Positions 46,575-55,081 of a stretch of DNA of 64,000 nucleotides are shown here, piece by piece. The stretch's first letter is position 1, and each line of letters starts with the position of its first letter. Source of the DNA: Flavobacterium bizetiae (GTDB lineage: Bacteria > Bacteroidota > Bacteroidia > Flavobacteriales > Flavobacteriaceae); contig NZ_CADCSU010000068.1 in assembly GCF_902804475.1 (NCBI RefSeq), positions 1-64,000 of the forward strand, in the 5' to 3' direction. The translations under genes and the position numbers were made by a program. Below the pieces are notes generated by a model. It was not told the origin of the DNA and did not search any database. It saw only the letters and a list, made by a program, of their open reading frames with translations.

Positions 46575-48107
46575 ATGATGTACTTAAAAAGATTTCTTTT
46601 ATTTCTACTGGTTTTTAGTGTAAAATACTCCATTTCGGCGCAGGTAAAATTGCCTTCGTTAGTAGCCGATAATATGGTTTTACAGCAAAATGCAAAAGTT
46701 AATTTGTGGGGATGGGCAGCGCCAAACGAAAAAATAACCATTCATTTAGGATGGAACAGTCTTCCGGCAGAAGTTATTGCTGATGCCAATGGAAATTGGA
46801 AAACAGCAGTTACAACACCTTTGGGGAGCGAAAAAACGTATGATATTACCCTTAATGCATCCAACACAATTGTATTAAAAAATGTCTTAATTGGCGAAGT
46901 CTGGCTTTGTTCAGGTCAGTCGAATATGTTTTTTCCTGTGGGGAGAGAAGATAAAACATGGAAAACCGGAGTTAAAAATTACGAGGAAGAAGTCAAAAAT
47001 GCCTCATTTCCCAATATTAGATTATTCACCGTGGCTGTAAATGCTTCGCAAACTCCACTTGAAGATGTTACAGGAAGCTGGAAGGTTTGTACCCCGGAAA
47101 GTATTCAGAACTTTTCTGCTGTGGCGTATTTCTTTGGAAGGGATTTATATCAAAAACTAAATGTTCCCATTGGATTAATTTCGACTTCATGGGGAGGAAC
47201 AAAAGCAGAAGCGTGGACTGCTCAAAGTGTTTTAGAACAAGATGTTGTCTTTTTACCCATTTTGCAGGAAGATGCCAAAAATGAAAAATTATATCAGGAA
47301 AAACTGGAAACGTACTATTTAAATCTTACCAACGAACGAATTGCAGCTGCAGCAAATGCCGAGAAAGGGCAATTGAAAAAGCCTAAAAAAGAAGCCAACA
47401 AAACCTCGTATGTTTTATACAATGCAATGCTTCATCCTCTAGTAAATTATACCATAAAAGGAGCGATTTGGTATCAGGGCGAAAGCAATTCAGGAAAAGC
47501 CTATTTGTACCGATCATTATTTCCGGCAATGGTAAAAAGCTGGAGAGAAGAATGGAAACAAGGCGATTTTCCGTTTTATTATGTGCAAATTACGCCTCAC
47601 AAAGGACAAACTCCTGAAATACGTGAAGCGCAATTAATGTCTTTAAAAACAATCCCAAATAGCGCAATGGCCGTAACGACAGATGTTGGAGACGCCAATA
47701 ATATTCACCCAATAGACAAGCAGACAGTAGGCTACAGACTGGCTTTGATTGCGCGCGCTAAAAGCTATGGAGAAAATAAACTGGTGTATTCAGGACCTAT
47801 TTTTAAAGAAATGAAAATTAAAAAACAAAAAGCACAATTGTTTTTTGATTACGCCGAATCGGGATTAAAGAAAAATGGAGAAAGTCTAAAAGAATTTGAA
47901 ATAGCAGGAGAAGATCAGGTTTTTTATCCTGCCGATGCCAAAATTGAAGGGAAAACGGTGGTAATTTCTTCTTCAAAGGTAAAAAATCCGATAGCCGTTC
48001 GTTTTGCCTGGAAAGCCATTCCGGAGCCTAATTTATTTAATAATGAAAATTTACCCGCTTCACCTTTTAGAACAGATGATTGGGAAATTAAAACAGATAA
48101 AAAGTAA
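46575..48107 (+). CDS. Sialate O-acetylesterase-like carbohydrate esterase
   Basis: This 510-residue secreted protein (signal to about 23, YSISAQ) has the SGNH-type motif WLCSGQSNMFFPVG (about 113-126), the block IWYQGESNSGKAYLY and the Asp/His pair in VTTDVGDANNIHPIDKQTVG. This combination is typical of the sialate O-acetylesterase family. In pectin loci such enzymes probably remove acetyl groups from rhamnogalacturonan or its oligosaccharides rather than from sialic acid. A Met-Met start makes 46575 or 46578 equally likely. It heads the plus-strand enzyme series that runs to GH28. Confidence 0.85.
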   Translation: MMYLKRFLLFLLVFSVKYSISAQVKLPSLVADNMVLQQNAKVNLWGWAAPNEKITIHLGWNSLPAEVIADANGNWKTAVTTPLGSEKTYDITLNASNTIVLKNVLIGEVWLCSGQSNMFFPVGREDKTWKTGVKNYEEEVKNASFPNIRLFTVAVNASQTPLEDVTGSWKVCTPESIQNFSAVAYFFGRDLYQKLNVPIGLISTSWGGTKAEAWTAQSVLEQDVVFLPILQEDAKNEKLYQEKLETYYLNLTNERIAAAANAEKGQLKKPKKEANKTSYVLYNAMLHPLVNYTIKGAIWYQGESNSGKAYLYRSLFPAMVKSWREEWKQGDFPFYYVQITPHKGQTPEIREAQLMSLKTIPNSAMAVTTDVGDANNIHPIDKQTVGYRLALIARAKSYGENKLVYSGPIFKEMKIKKQKAQLFFDYAESGLKKNGESLKEFEIAGEDQVFYPADAKIEGKTVVISSSKVKNPIAVRFAWKAIPEPNLFNNENLPASPFRTDDWEIKTDKK

Positions 48108-48140
48108 GTTGAAGCGTTGTGATTTTTTTAGCCTCAATTT

Positions 48141-48241
48141 TGTCATCTCGAGCAACGAGAGATCACACAAGTAATTCTTCAAAGATTGGCGATTTTGTTT
48201 GTCGAGCTTCTCTCGGAGATTTCTCCTGCGTAGAAATGACA
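48141..48241. repeat. Palindromic flavobacterial intergenic repeat, copy 1
   Basis: An element of about 100 bases starts TGTCATCTCGAGCAACGAGA and ends with the inverted counterpart (TGTCATTTCTACGCAGGAGA on the minus strand). Internally, ATTCTTCAAAGATTGGCGAT resembles the second copy at 51239-51334. It lies between two PUL genes. It resembles REP/MITE-like units that I associate with flavobacterial intergenic DNA. Confidence 0.7.
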
Positions 48242-48363
48242 ATAATGTATTTAAAATTTGCTTCTTAGCGACTTTGCGAGATTAATTTTATTCTTTATAA
48301 TCTGTGGCAAAAAAAAAATACGCAGCTATGTTGAAAATAAATCTTAATTGAATAAAAACTAAA

Positions 48364-49434
48364 ATGAATAGAAGACAATTTATAATCGGAAATTCTCTTG
48401 CTGTTATGGCGCTTTGTCTTCCATTTTCGGCGAAAGCCATAAATGTATTAGACGATCCTAAGCTTTCAGATTTCGAGAAAAGACTTCGACCAGTTGGGCG
48501 CGCTTTAGAATTTGAAGATTATTACGTTTGGTGCAACAGTCCGATTGAAGGTCCGGACGGGAAAATTCATGTGTTTTTCTCCCGATGGCCCAAAGCAAAA
48601 GGCATGAGCGGATGGATCAATAGTTCTGAAATTGCGCATGCTGTGGCCAACAGTCCGGAAGGTCCGTATGAATATGTAAGCACAATTTTAGCCCCGAGAG
48701 GAGCAGGATTTTGGGACGCCACAACCTGTCATAATCCCAGCATTCATTTTGTAGACGGAAAATATGCCCTGTTTTTTATGGGAAATGCTAACGGAAAAAT
48801 GAATACAAAACGAATTGGTTTGGCCACTTCGGATTCTCTTTACGGACCCTGGAAAAGACCGGATGAACCCTTATTGCTTCCGGGAAAAGAAGGCGCCTGG
48901 GATGATCTTCTAACAACCAATCCTTCGTTTCTCAAACATCCAAATGGTGAATATTGGTTGTATTATAAATCATTAGATACAGAGAATTACGAGCATCCAA
49001 AATTCCCCGTTAAGGGAAATAGAAAATACGGACTGGCAATTGCCAAATCGCTTCAAGGCCCTTATATAAAATACGAAGATAATCCGGTAATTGATTTTTC
49101 TAAATTGGGAGATAATAAACAATGCGAAGACGCTTTTGTATGGTATGAAAACAAGAAATTCAAAATGCTGGCCAGAGATATGGGCGTTTTTGGTATAGAT
49201 TACGGATTGTACATGGATTCTGATGACGGGAAACATTGGAGTGATCCTCAAATTGCCTATCAGCCTTTAAATAAATACATCAACCAGCCTGAAGCACCTA
49301 AACATTTGAATCGTTACGGTAGGGTAGAGCGTCCGCAGTTATTGTTTCAAAACGGAAAACCAACTTATTTATTTACCGCTTCGCAAGGAGGAAAATACGA
49401 AACTGCTTCAGCATTTATTTTTAAAATAGTTTGA
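48364..49434 (+). CDS. Five-bladed beta-propeller glycosidase-like protein (GH43-like)
   Basis: This 356-residue protein has an export signal with paired Arg (NRRQFIIGNSLAVMALCLPF) that could be Tat-type. The body has repeated propeller segments (GKIHVFFSRWPK, NPSIHFVDGKYALFFMG, NPSFLKHPNGEYWLYYKS, CEDAFVWYENKKFKMLA, RPQLLFQNGKPTYLFTA), as in the GH43/GH117-type fold. Candidate catalytic acids sit at DATTCHNPS, TNPSFL and CEDAFVWY. In this locus it might trim side chains or act on an oligosaccharide end. The exact family and substrate are not certain. Confidence 0.7.
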   Translation: MNRRQFIIGNSLAVMALCLPFSAKAINVLDDPKLSDFEKRLRPVGRALEFEDYYVWCNSPIEGPDGKIHVFFSRWPKAKGMSGWINSSEIAHAVANSPEGPYEYVSTILAPRGAGFWDATTCHNPSIHFVDGKYALFFMGNANGKMNTKRIGLATSDSLYGPWKRPDEPLLLPGKEGAWDDLLTTNPSFLKHPNGEYWLYYKSLDTENYEHPKFPVKGNRKYGLAIAKSLQGPYIKYEDNPVIDFSKLGDNKQCEDAFVWYENKKFKMLARDMGVFGIDYGLYMDSDDGKHWSDPQIAYQPLNKYINQPEAPKHLNRYGRVERPQLLFQNGKPTYLFTASQGGKYETASAFIFKIV

Positions 49435-49560
49435 AAGGTGCCGAGGAACAAAGTAGTAAAGCTATATGAATTGAAACAATTGAAAGACCTTTGGAGATAA
49501 TGTAAAACCGATGCATCTATTTGTTTAAAAAATTACGCCTAACATAAAACATTAGAAAAA

Positions 49561-49890
49561 ATGGAAAATAATACAACAGTAAGAAATGCTTTTACAATGC
49601 AATTAAAACCAGGTTTTGAAGCCGAATATAAATTACGTCACGATACAATCTGGCCGGAATTGCAAACCTTACTTTCAGAAAGCGGAATACAGGATTATAG
49701 TATTTTTTTGGATGAAAAAACTTTGACTCTTTTTGCGGTTCAAAAACTGAGTAAAGATTTTGATACTAATTTTTTACCGAATCATCCCATTGTGAAAAAA
49801 TGGTGGAGTTATATGGGAGATATAATGGAGACCAATGCGGATAATTCGCCCAAAACAATTGTGTTAAAAGAGGTTTTTCATCTGGATTAA
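49561..49890 (+). CDS. rhaM: L-rhamnose mutarotase
   Basis: This 109-residue cytoplasmic protein matches RhaM: FTMQLKPGFEAEYKLRHDTI near the N-terminus, WPELQTLLSESGIQDYSIFL, and the active-site-like end WWSYMGDIMETNADNSPKTI. It interconverts alpha and beta anomers of L-rhamnose, feeding the rhamnose isomerase pathway. Those later genes are not in the window. Its presence supports a rhamnose-rich substrate for the locus. Confidence 0.93.
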   Translation: MENNTTVRNAFTMQLKPGFEAEYKLRHDTIWPELQTLLSESGIQDYSIFLDEKTLTLFAVQKLSKDFDTNFLPNHPIVKKWWSYMGDIMETNADNSPKTIVLKEVFHLD

Positions 49891-49926
49891 TTGACTAAAT
49901 TGTTCCTCAAATAAAAATAAAAAAGA

Positions 49927-51216
49927 ATGAAAAATATTATAAAATATTACGCGCCTATTGCATTGTCAGTATTAATTTTTGCGAGTTGTAATGCTCAGAA
50001 AAAATCGGCAGGAAGTACCATTGTTTTAAAAAACACCACAAATATAGAAGTACCCCAAAAAGCCATTTCGATAAAAAGAAATCAATTATCCTTAAATAAT
50101 CAAACAGGAACTTATCCTGTTTTAATTTATAAAAACGACACAATTCCTGCGCAGCTAAATGATTTGGATGGAGACGGAAAATGGGACGAACTTTTTCTGG
50201 TAACTGATTTTACTGCTAAAGAAATAAAAACAGCAACCTTAAGATGGTCTGAAACGGATCCTAAATTTCCGTTAAAAACAAGCGCGAGATTCGGAAAACG
50301 AGAAGCTAAAAACCTGCCCGTTCATCCGGCGACAGAAGAAGTTTTAATGGCCAATGAGGTACATAAAAAATTAGGTTATCAAAAATACCAAACCGACGGA
50401 CCAAGCTGGGAGAATGACAAAGTAGGTTTTAGACATTATCTGGACGGAAGAAATTCAAAAGATGTTTTCGGGAAAAGAATCCCTGCGATAACACCAGAAG
50501 ATGTGGGTATTAATAGCAAAGGAGCCGTTGAGGATAATTACCATGTGATGCATGATTGGGGAAGGGATATTTTTCCTGTTGGGAATTCTGCCGGACTTGG
50601 CGGTTTTGCTTTATTGATCGATAATAAAATTAACCGACTTGGGATTATTGGCAGCGATACGATAAATAATATTGAAAAAACAACATTCAAAATTGTGAGT
50701 GAAGGACCTGTAAATTCGGTTTTAAGTTATACGTATCAAAATTGGGAAGCATCAGGAAATAAATATCAGGCGCAGGAAACGAGCTCAATTTGGCCAGGAA
50801 TGTATGGCTATAAAAACACGATTTGGGTAAATGGTTTAAAAGGAAACGAAACACTGGTTGTAGCATTTTCGAACCTAAACAACCAAAATCAGCTACAAGT
50901 TATTGATGCGGGAGATTTTGTGTGTTTCATACAACACGATAAACTAACCTACGAACGCCAATGGATTTTGGGAACGGCTGTGATTGTACCAAAAAATGTT
51001 TATAAGGGATATATCGAAGCGCCTAAAACAGGAAAATTAACAGATTCATATTTGATAAAAATTTCTGCAAAAAACAATCAGCAAGTGAGTTATTACCCAA
51101 TTGCCGGATGGGAATTAAGCGCAGACAAGAATTTTAAAGACTCAGCCTATTTTACAAATTACGTAACAACTTTAGCGAAACAGCTTTCAGCCAAGATTAA
51201 GGTTGAGATGAAGTAA
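49927..51216 (+). CDS. DUF4861-type lipoprotein of pectin loci
   Basis: This 429-residue protein has a lipoprotein signal (LSVLIFASCNAQKKS). The N-terminal part is a beta-sandwich-like region (about 30-120), followed by a body with GPSWENDKVGFRHYLDGRNS, AVEDNYHVMHDWGRDIFPVG and a C-terminal TYERQWILGTAVIVPKNVYK. It fits the DUF4861 family, often found in rhamnogalacturonan loci but without an activity I can name. It follows rhaM by 36 bases. Confidence 0.75.
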   Translation: MKNIIKYYAPIALSVLIFASCNAQKKSAGSTIVLKNTTNIEVPQKAISIKRNQLSLNNQTGTYPVLIYKNDTIPAQLNDLDGDGKWDELFLVTDFTAKEIKTATLRWSETDPKFPLKTSARFGKREAKNLPVHPATEEVLMANEVHKKLGYQKYQTDGPSWENDKVGFRHYLDGRNSKDVFGKRIPAITPEDVGINSKGAVEDNYHVMHDWGRDIFPVGNSAGLGGFALLIDNKINRLGIIGSDTINNIEKTTFKIVSEGPVNSVLSYTYQNWEASGNKYQAQETSSIWPGMYGYKNTIWVNGLKGNETLVVAFSNLNNQNQLQVIDAGDFVCFIQHDKLTYERQWILGTAVIVPKNVYKGYIEAPKTGKLTDSYLIKISAKNNQQVSYYPIAGWELSADKNFKDSAYFTNYVTTLAKQLSAKIKVEMK

Positions 51217-51238
51217 GGTGCGTAAACTGCAAAGTTTT

Positions 51239-51334
51239 TCATCTTGAGAAACGAGAGATCGCACTTGAAACTCGACAAAGATTGACGATTTTCTTTATGG
51301 CGTTTCAAGTGTGGTCCTTCCTTTGTCAGGATTG
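51239..51334. repeat. Palindromic flavobacterial intergenic repeat, copy 2
   Basis: It begins TCATCTTGAGAAACGAGAGA and contains AAGATTGACGATTTTCTTTA like copy 1. It has internal arms CACTTGAAAC and GTTTCAAGTG and an end that mirrors the start (AGGATTGACA). It is a diverged second copy of the element at 48141-48241, again between PUL genes. Confidence 0.65.
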
Positions 51335-51412
51335 ACAAGATTGCACAAAAAGATTATTATGAAAACGAGACTAGCTCCTGAAAAAAATAACTAACACTAA
51401 CACAAAACCAAA

Positions 51413-52741
51413 ATGAAAAATATTTTTAGAATTTTAATCTGTATCATTGGATTTTCGCAGACTTCCTTTTCGCAGCATTATGCAAATGATAAATTTCCTG
51501 ACGGAAGTGAAATTACCAACTGGTTTAAGGATTATTCTAAGATTCAGTTGAAAGATCTGGGCAAAAAATACACCATCACAGATTTTGGAGTAGCAAAGGA
51601 TAGTACCAAAATTCAGACCATCGCCATTCAGAAAGTGATTGATAAAGCCGCAGCAAATGGTGGAGGGGTTATTATAATTCCCAAAGGTGTTTTTTTAAGC
51701 GGGGCTTTGTTTTTTAAACCCAAAACGACTTTATACCTTTCAGAGGGCGGAGTTCTGAAAGGATCTGATAATATTGCAGATTTCCCGATTATGCCATCCA
51801 GAATGGAAGGACAAAATCTGGATTATTTTCCGGCTTTGGTCAATGCGTACGGAGTAGATAATTTTTCGATTTCAGGAAAAGGAACCATTAACGGAAACGG
51901 GAAAAAGTATTGGGATGCTTTCTGGGAGCGACGCAAGGAAAATCCAAAATGTACAAATCTCGAAGTATCAAGGCCTCGATTGGTTTTTATTTGGGGATCA
52001 AATAATGTGCAACTTCAGGATGTAAAACTGATTAATTCAGGTTTCTGGACGAACCATTTTTATAAATGTAATAATGTAAAATTGCTGGATCTGTATATTT
52101 TTTCTCCTCATCTTACTTCAAAAGCGCCAAGTACAGATGCAATCGACATTGATATTTGCACGAATTTTTTAGTAAAAGGCTGTTACCTTTCGGTTAATGA
52201 TGATGCAATTGCTTTAAAAGGTGGAAAAGGACCGTATGCAGATCAGGATAAAAACAACGGTCCTAATGCCAATATTATTATAGAGGATTGCACTTTTGGG
52301 TTCTGTCATTCGGCGCTAACAAACGGAAGCGAATCGATACACAATAGAAATGTAATTATGCGCAATTGCAAAATTGATGGAGCTTCGCGATTATTATGGC
52401 TAAAAATGAGACCTGATACACCACAACGATATGAATATATACGTGTAGAAGATATTAAAGGAGAAGCCAAAACGTGTCTGGCGGTTTTTGCCTGGAAACA
52501 ATTTTTTGATTTAAAAGGACGTCCTGATGTTCCCTTGTCGTATGGAGATCATATTACTTTAAAAAATATAGACTTAAAATGTGATACTTTTTATGGAGTA
52601 GAAAATGATCCAAATGTTCGTTTATCTAATTTTTCATTTGAAAATTTAAACATTCAGGCGACAAAAACAAGCATTGATAAAAGCATAATAAATGGTGTAA
52701 ATTTTACAGATGTTTACGTGAATAAGCAGTTGGTTGAGTAA
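51413..52741 (+). CDS. GH28 polygalacturonase/rhamnogalacturonase-like hydrolase
   Basis: This 442-residue secreted protein (signal to about 21, QTSFSQ) has a right-handed beta-helix. GH28 landmarks are GGGVIIIPKGVFLSGALFF, SGKGTINGNGKKYWD, the STDAIDID and VNDDAIALKGG acid motifs, FGFCHSALTNGSES (in place of the usual GHG) and WLKMRPD (in place of RIK). It hydrolyses alpha-1,4 galacturonosyl or galacturonosyl-rhamnose bonds; the context favours rhamnogalacturonan. It is the last plus-strand gene of this group. Confidence 0.9.
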   Translation: MKNIFRILICIIGFSQTSFSQHYANDKFPDGSEITNWFKDYSKIQLKDLGKKYTITDFGVAKDSTKIQTIAIQKVIDKAAANGGGVIIIPKGVFLSGALFFKPKTTLYLSEGGVLKGSDNIADFPIMPSRMEGQNLDYFPALVNAYGVDNFSISGKGTINGNGKKYWDAFWERRKENPKCTNLEVSRPRLVFIWGSNNVQLQDVKLINSGFWTNHFYKCNNVKLLDLYIFSPHLTSKAPSTDAIDIDICTNFLVKGCYLSVNDDAIALKGGKGPYADQDKNNGPNANIIIEDCTFGFCHSALTNGSESIHNRNVIMRNCKIDGASRLLWLKMRPDTPQRYEYIRVEDIKGEAKTCLAVFAWKQFFDLKGRPDVPLSYGDHITLKNIDLKCDTFYGVENDPNVRLSNFSFENLNIQATKTSIDKSIINGVNFTDVYVNKQLVE

Positions 52742-53005
52742 TTTTTCCTCAAATTCCCGGTTAATCTCAGGTTTATAAGCGGCGAAAAGTTAAAATTTAA
52801 GACCGTTTTTTGTGATTTAGTCAAAAAAAGACAAATTATTTTTAGCTGTTTTTTGCACCTTGTATAAGCAGCTGTTTTTATAGTTGAAGAAATAAGTGAT
52901 TGATTAGTAGTTGTTTGGTTCTTCTGGGGTTCACGAAAAAAAGCGAGGTAAATTTAATGTTAAATCCAAGACTGAAAAACACTGATAATTTTAACGTGAA
53001 ATATG
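52742..53005. other. Intergenic region after GH28
   Basis: AT-rich DNA without a clear hairpin terminator, containing no recognisable gene. It leads into the promoter of the histone-like gene. Confidence 0.35.
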
Positions 53006-53035
53006 TTGTAACTATCAATCAAACTTTTATTTTTG
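53006..53035 (+). promoter_or_regulatory. Promoter of the histone H1-like gene
   Basis: TTG (53006-53008), a 19-base spacer and TATTTTTG (53028-53035) match the Bacteroidota consensus closely. The start at 53060 is 25 bases downstream. Confidence 0.7.
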
Positions 53036-53059
53036 CTGCTTAATTTAATAATTATAAGC

Positions 53060-53236
53060 ATGAAAGATCTATTAGTAAAAATCAACGCCGAAATTGACAC
53101 ATTTAGAGCAGAAGCTGAATCTTTAACAGAAAAAGGTGTTAAAGCTGCTGGACCAAGAGCTCGTAAAGCTACTTTAGAAATTGAAAAACTTTTAAAAGAG
53201 TTTAGAAAAGTTTCTATCGAAGAATCAAAAAAATAA
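53060..53236 (+). CDS. Histone H1-like small basic protein
   Basis: With the start at 53060 the product is 58 residues (MKDLLVKINAEIDTFRAEAE to VSIEESKK), basic at the C-terminus, with AAGPRARKATLEIEKLLKEF. It fits the short histone H1-like proteins found singly in flavobacteria, presumed to bind DNA. An upstream start at 53033 would fall inside the promoter, so it was rejected. It has a strong consensus promoter and its own terminator. It is probably a constitutive housekeeping gene lying inside the PUL rather than part of it. Confidence 0.85.
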   Translation: MKDLLVKINAEIDTFRAEAESLTEKGVKAAGPRARKATLEIEKLLKEFRKVSIEESKK

Positions 53237-53251
53237 TATTTTTATTCAAAA

Positions 53252-53287
53252 TAAAACCTCGTTTAAGCAATTAAACGAGGTTTTTTT
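53252..53287 (+). terminator. Terminator after the histone-like gene
   Basis: AAAACCTCGTTTA and its complement form a perfect 13-base stem with a six-base loop and a T run. It may also stop the converging minus-strand esterase operon. Confidence 0.85.
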
Positions 53288-53345
53288 ATTTAAAGCAATA
53301 TCGTTTACAACAAAAAAAGATTTTGAAGATCTCACGATTCACAAT

Positions 53346-54872
53346 TCATAATTTTACCTCAATATAATCCTTAAGACCGCATTCTTTTAATTTTTTAATG
53401 CTTTCCGCCACTGATAAGGCATTAAAATTGGCACCTTCTGCGCCAGTATGCGTGTGATCTTTAGGGAAAAATGCTTTTACCTTTTCCTTACCCAAAGCCT
53501 CGTATTTAAGGGCTACAACTTCATTTAAATCAATATAGAACACTTTTTCTTTATCGGCGGCCTCTTTAGACCATTTTCCGTATGTATCGCTTCGTCGTTC
53601 TACTTTATCATTTGGCCATTCATTTCGTGGCGTTTGGCTCAAAACAATGGGTATAGCGCCTTTTTCTTTAGCCTCGCGAATAAATTTAGTCATGTACCAC
53701 CCAAAAGTGTGCACGATTTCTTTAGAGCCATCTGTAAGAATAACTTCCTGTGTTTCATCGCCGCTTCCTTTGAGAGAGCCTCTAAATTTTTCTTTATCAA
53801 TAGCTCCGGCATCGTTATGCCCGAATTGAATTAGTATAAAATCTCCCGGTTGCAACTTGTTTTTAACTTCCTCCCAAAGACCTTCATGATCAAAAGTTCT
53901 GGTACTTCTGCCGCCTCTGGCTTTATTAATGACTTCAATTCTGGTAGTATCGCAATACGCAGGAAACGGGACTCCCCAACCTACAGCATTTGGATCACTG
54001 TTATTGTTGGCCATGGTTGAATCGCCAATTAAATAAACCTTCTTTTTGGCAGGAATCACAATTTTGGGATCTTTTAAAATGTAATTTTTTAAAGAATTTT
54101 TGCTTTCTTTTAATTGATTAATAATTACAGAAGCAGAAAGTACAGCGCCCTTGGCCGAGGTATGCGTATGATCTTTTTTATAAAAGTAAGTTCCCGTTAC
54201 CTTTTGCTCGCCCAGTTTTTCCATTTCAAGGGCCATTTTATCATTCAAATCGATAAAAGTCACTTTCTCCTTATCGGCAACTTGTTTGGCCCATAAACCA
54301 TACGACTGGTTATTGCGGGGCACTTTTCCTTCTTTCCAGTCGTTTCTTGGAATGGGAGAACAAACAATAGGAATCGCTCCTTTTGATTTTGCTTCACGAA
54401 TTACCTTCTGAATATACCAGCCGTAACTGTGAATGATTTCATGTTTTTTAGTCAGTATATTATCAATTTCCTGTGTTTCGTTTCCAATTCCTTTGATCGT
54501 TCCGCGTGCGCGAAGACTATCATTTAAAGGGCCATCATCATTGTGCCCAAACTGAATCAGGACATAATCTCCCTTTTTAAGTTTATTTAAAACAGCAATC
54601 CACAAGCCTTTATCCTGAAAAGTTCTGCTGCTTGTACCGCCTAAAGCGTGATTTTCGATATTTATTTTTGTTGTATCTAAAAACTGTCCAATATAATCTC
54701 CCCAGCCCCAAAGTCCGCCGGAACCATCGCCTTTACCATTTTTTACAGTCGAATCGCCTACCATAAAAAGCGTGGGTTTATTTTCTTGTTTTAAAGTGAA
54801 ATTGAAAAATAGAAAAGCCAGGGATAAAAAAGAAAGTAATTTAATTGATTTCATATAGTTAAATTGTAACAT
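53346..54872 (-). CDS. Two-domain rhamnogalacturonan acetylesterase (tandem SGNH)
   Basis: This 508-residue secreted protein holds two complete SGNH/GDSL esterase domains in a row. Domain 1 (about 33-260) has MVGDSTVKNG (Ser 41), NHALGGTSSRTF, IQFGHNDDGP and KDHTHTSAKGA. Domain 2 (about 280-505) has LIGDSTMANN, NKARGGRSTRTF, IQFGHNDAGA and KDHTHTGAEGA. Each has the Ser, Gly, Asn and Asp-x-x-His residues, so both may be active. The family matches CE12 rhamnogalacturonan acetylesterases, which take acetyl groups off galacturonate in RG-I. A better signal peptide starts at Met 7 (54854). Its promoter region shares the PUL operator. Confidence 0.9.
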   Translation of the reverse strand: MLQFNYMKSIKLLSFLSLAFLFFNFTLKQENKPTLFMVGDSTVKNGKGDGSGGLWGWGDYIGQFLDTTKINIENHALGGTSSRTFQDKGLWIAVLNKLKKGDYVLIQFGHNDDGPLNDSLRARGTIKGIGNETQEIDNILTKKHEIIHSYGWYIQKVIREAKSKGAIPIVCSPIPRNDWKEGKVPRNNQSYGLWAKQVADKEKVTFIDLNDKMALEMEKLGEQKVTGTYFYKKDHTHTSAKGAVLSASVIINQLKESKNSLKNYILKDPKIVIPAKKKVYLIGDSTMANNNSDPNAVGWGVPFPAYCDTTRIEVINKARGGRSTRTFDHEGLWEEVKNKLQPGDFILIQFGHNDAGAIDKEKFRGSLKGSGDETQEVILTDGSKEIVHTFGWYMTKFIREAKEKGAIPIVLSQTPRNEWPNDKVERRSDTYGKWSKEAADKEKVFYIDLNEVVALKYEALGKEKVKAFFPKDHTHTGAEGANFNALSVAESIKKLKECGLKDYIEVKL

Positions 54873-54891
54873 AGTTAATTTGATGTTATTT

Positions 54892-54938
54892 CAAAACTAG
54901 CAGTTCTGTTTTTATAAAGTATCCTGTACTATGATGTT
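54892..54938 (-). promoter_or_regulatory. PUL operator and promoter for the acetylesterase
   Basis: On the minus strand AACATCAT (degenerate) and TACAGGAT repeats, ten bases apart (54917-54938), are followed by a perfect TAGTTTTG (54892-54899). The box begins exactly 28 bases after the second repeat. It lies 20-40 bases from the possible starts. Confidence 0.7.
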
Positions 54939-54975
54939 AAAATACAATAGGATTATAAATTATTATATTGCAAAA

Positions 54976-54997
54976 ATCAGGTAGGTACAGGATACTA
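54976..54997 (+). promoter_or_regulatory. PUL operator upstream of the DUF4450 gene
   Basis: ATCAGGTA and TACAGGAT repeats start ten bases apart, oriented toward the gene at 55082. I see no good TAnnTTTG at the 28-base distance (GAAATTGC there), so the promoter itself is uncertain. Confidence 0.5.
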
Positions 54998-55081
54998 TAC
55001 CACTAAAAAACAAAGAAATTGCATCCGCATTACGCAATTAATATCATCCGAATCTAAGGATAATTCATTTTTTACAACACT

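Noticed and set aside
51320..51334. CAGGAT in the intergenic region before GH28 as a sixth PUL operator
   Set aside because: It is part of the palindromic repeat, lacks the second half-site ten bases away and has no -7 box at the 28-base distance.
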